Made by a program: the position numbers and the translations under genes. From Candidatus Faecivivens stercorigallinarum (GTDB taxonomy: Bacteria; Bacillota; Clostridia; Oscillospirales; Ruminococcaceae), in assembly GCA_018715465.1 (NCBI GenBank), contig DVLN01000053.1:1-6426 (forward strand): a stretch of 6,426 nucleotides of DNA, given 5' to 3'. Positions within the stretch are counted from its first letter, which is position 1, and every line of letters starts with the position of its first letter. The notes below the pieces were generated by a model. It saw only the letters and a list, made by a program, of their open reading frames with translations, had not been told where the DNA came from and ran no database searches. Positions 5,972 to 6,426 of this stretch are shown one piece after another.

Positions 5972-6030
5972 AGCTGTATTGCACCACGGTAGAATGATAT
6001 CCCGGACGGGCTTGGAAAGGAACGGACATT

Positions 6031-6426
6031 ATGGCTAAAAACAAGGGGAAAAACAGCAATTATCAGACAGAGACCCGTCGCGCCGCTGAACTTCTCGCCA
6101 GACACCAGCAGCAAAAGGAACAGCAGCGCCGCAAAAAACTCCCCCATCGGCTGACCCGTACCGAAAAGAAAAATCTGAAGTTTAAAACGACCCAGATTAT
6201 CTGTATCGTATTGGTTGTTCTTTTGGTACTGACCAGTGGTACAACTGCGATCGTGTCAATCTTTTTTACTGAAAAGCAGATGACAGCAGCTGACTACCTG
6301 TATCCTCCGTTGTTTCTGTACGACGGTACCTACTATATGGTCACATCTGATCAGCTGTCTGAAAAGCCGGAGGGAAATTCTTCAATAGAACTGACTGCCA
6401 TTACAACCGGCGACCAAAACACCTTC
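6031..6426 (+). CDS. Unrecognised single-pass membrane protein (3' end missing)
   Basis: The frame is open from an ATG at 6031 to the window end, giving 132 residues. AAAGGA (6016-6021) lies nine bases upstream of the start. The N-terminal 53 residues are very basic and glutamine-rich (HQQQKEQQRRKK at 25-36) and should stay in the cytoplasm. One hydrophobic segment follows at about residues 54-79 (IICIVLVVLLVLTSG within it). The rest, from about residue 80, should lie outside the cell under the positive-inside rule. It starts with EKQMTAADYLYPPLFLYDGTYY and continues rich in Ser, Thr and acidic residues; no cleavage site or lipobox was seen. I do not recognise the family. It could be a membrane-anchored extracytoplasmic domain, for example a cell-envelope or sensor protein. 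The start and promoter are well supported, the function is not. Confidence 0.8.
   Translation, partial: MAKNKGKNSNYQTETRRAAELLARHQQQKEQQRRKKLPHRLTRTEKKNLKFKTTQIICIVLVVLLVLTSGTTAIVSIFFTEKQMTAADYLYPPLFLYDGTYYMVTSDQLSEKPEGNSSIELTAITTGDQNTF

Noticed and set aside
1..6426. A mobile element, defence system, CRISPR array or biosynthetic cluster
   Set aside because: No transposase, integrase, direct-repeat array or cluster of functionally linked unknown genes is visible. The genes are common metabolic, shape and transport genes with their own promoters and terminators.

Overview
This window looks like an ordinary chromosomal stretch from a low-to-mid GC Gram-positive bacterium, most likely a clostridial Firmicute (Bacillota). 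The clues are strong AAGGAG-type ribosome binding sites, a TTG start codon behind a good ribosome binding site, near-consensus sigma-A promoters (TTGACA-17-TAAAAT, TTGACT-16-TATAAT), hairpin-plus-T terminators between units, and a sequence matching the Firmicute cre consensus. No genus can be named from this alone. No tRNA, rRNA, CRISPR array, insertion sequence or phage gene was seen. All genes read on the + strand and no gap without a gene exceeds 190 bases.

Layout. (1) 1-537: the 3' part of a flavodoxin-fold oxidoreductase with an iron-sulfur-flavoprotein-like cysteine cluster, followed by a terminator. (2) 621-3480: a promoter, an mreB-family gene without mreC/mreD beside it, a weak hairpin, a peptidase-S51-like gene, and a cysteine synthase gene. 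The last two are 38 bases apart, and the unit closes with a long terminator hairpin. No separate promoter was seen for the last two genes, so they may depend on read-through from mreB. (3) 3520-4836: a promoter whose -35 box lies in a perfect 9-bp inverted repeat, driving a cation diffusion facilitator (CDF) transporter with an extended, apparently duplicated cytoplasmic tail. (4) 4867-5916: a promoter with a cre/LacI-type operator at the expected transcription start, driving a TIM-barrel sugar phosphate isomerase/epimerase-like protein. (5) 5943-6426: a promoter and the first 132 codons of an unrecognised single-pass membrane protein that runs off the window.

The units appear to be independent housekeeping or metabolic transcription units, each with its own promoter and terminator. 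I see no multi-gene novel system. The most interesting signals are regulatory (the two operator-like palindromes) and structural (the CDF tail duplication, and the altered metal-site residue in the isomerase-like protein).
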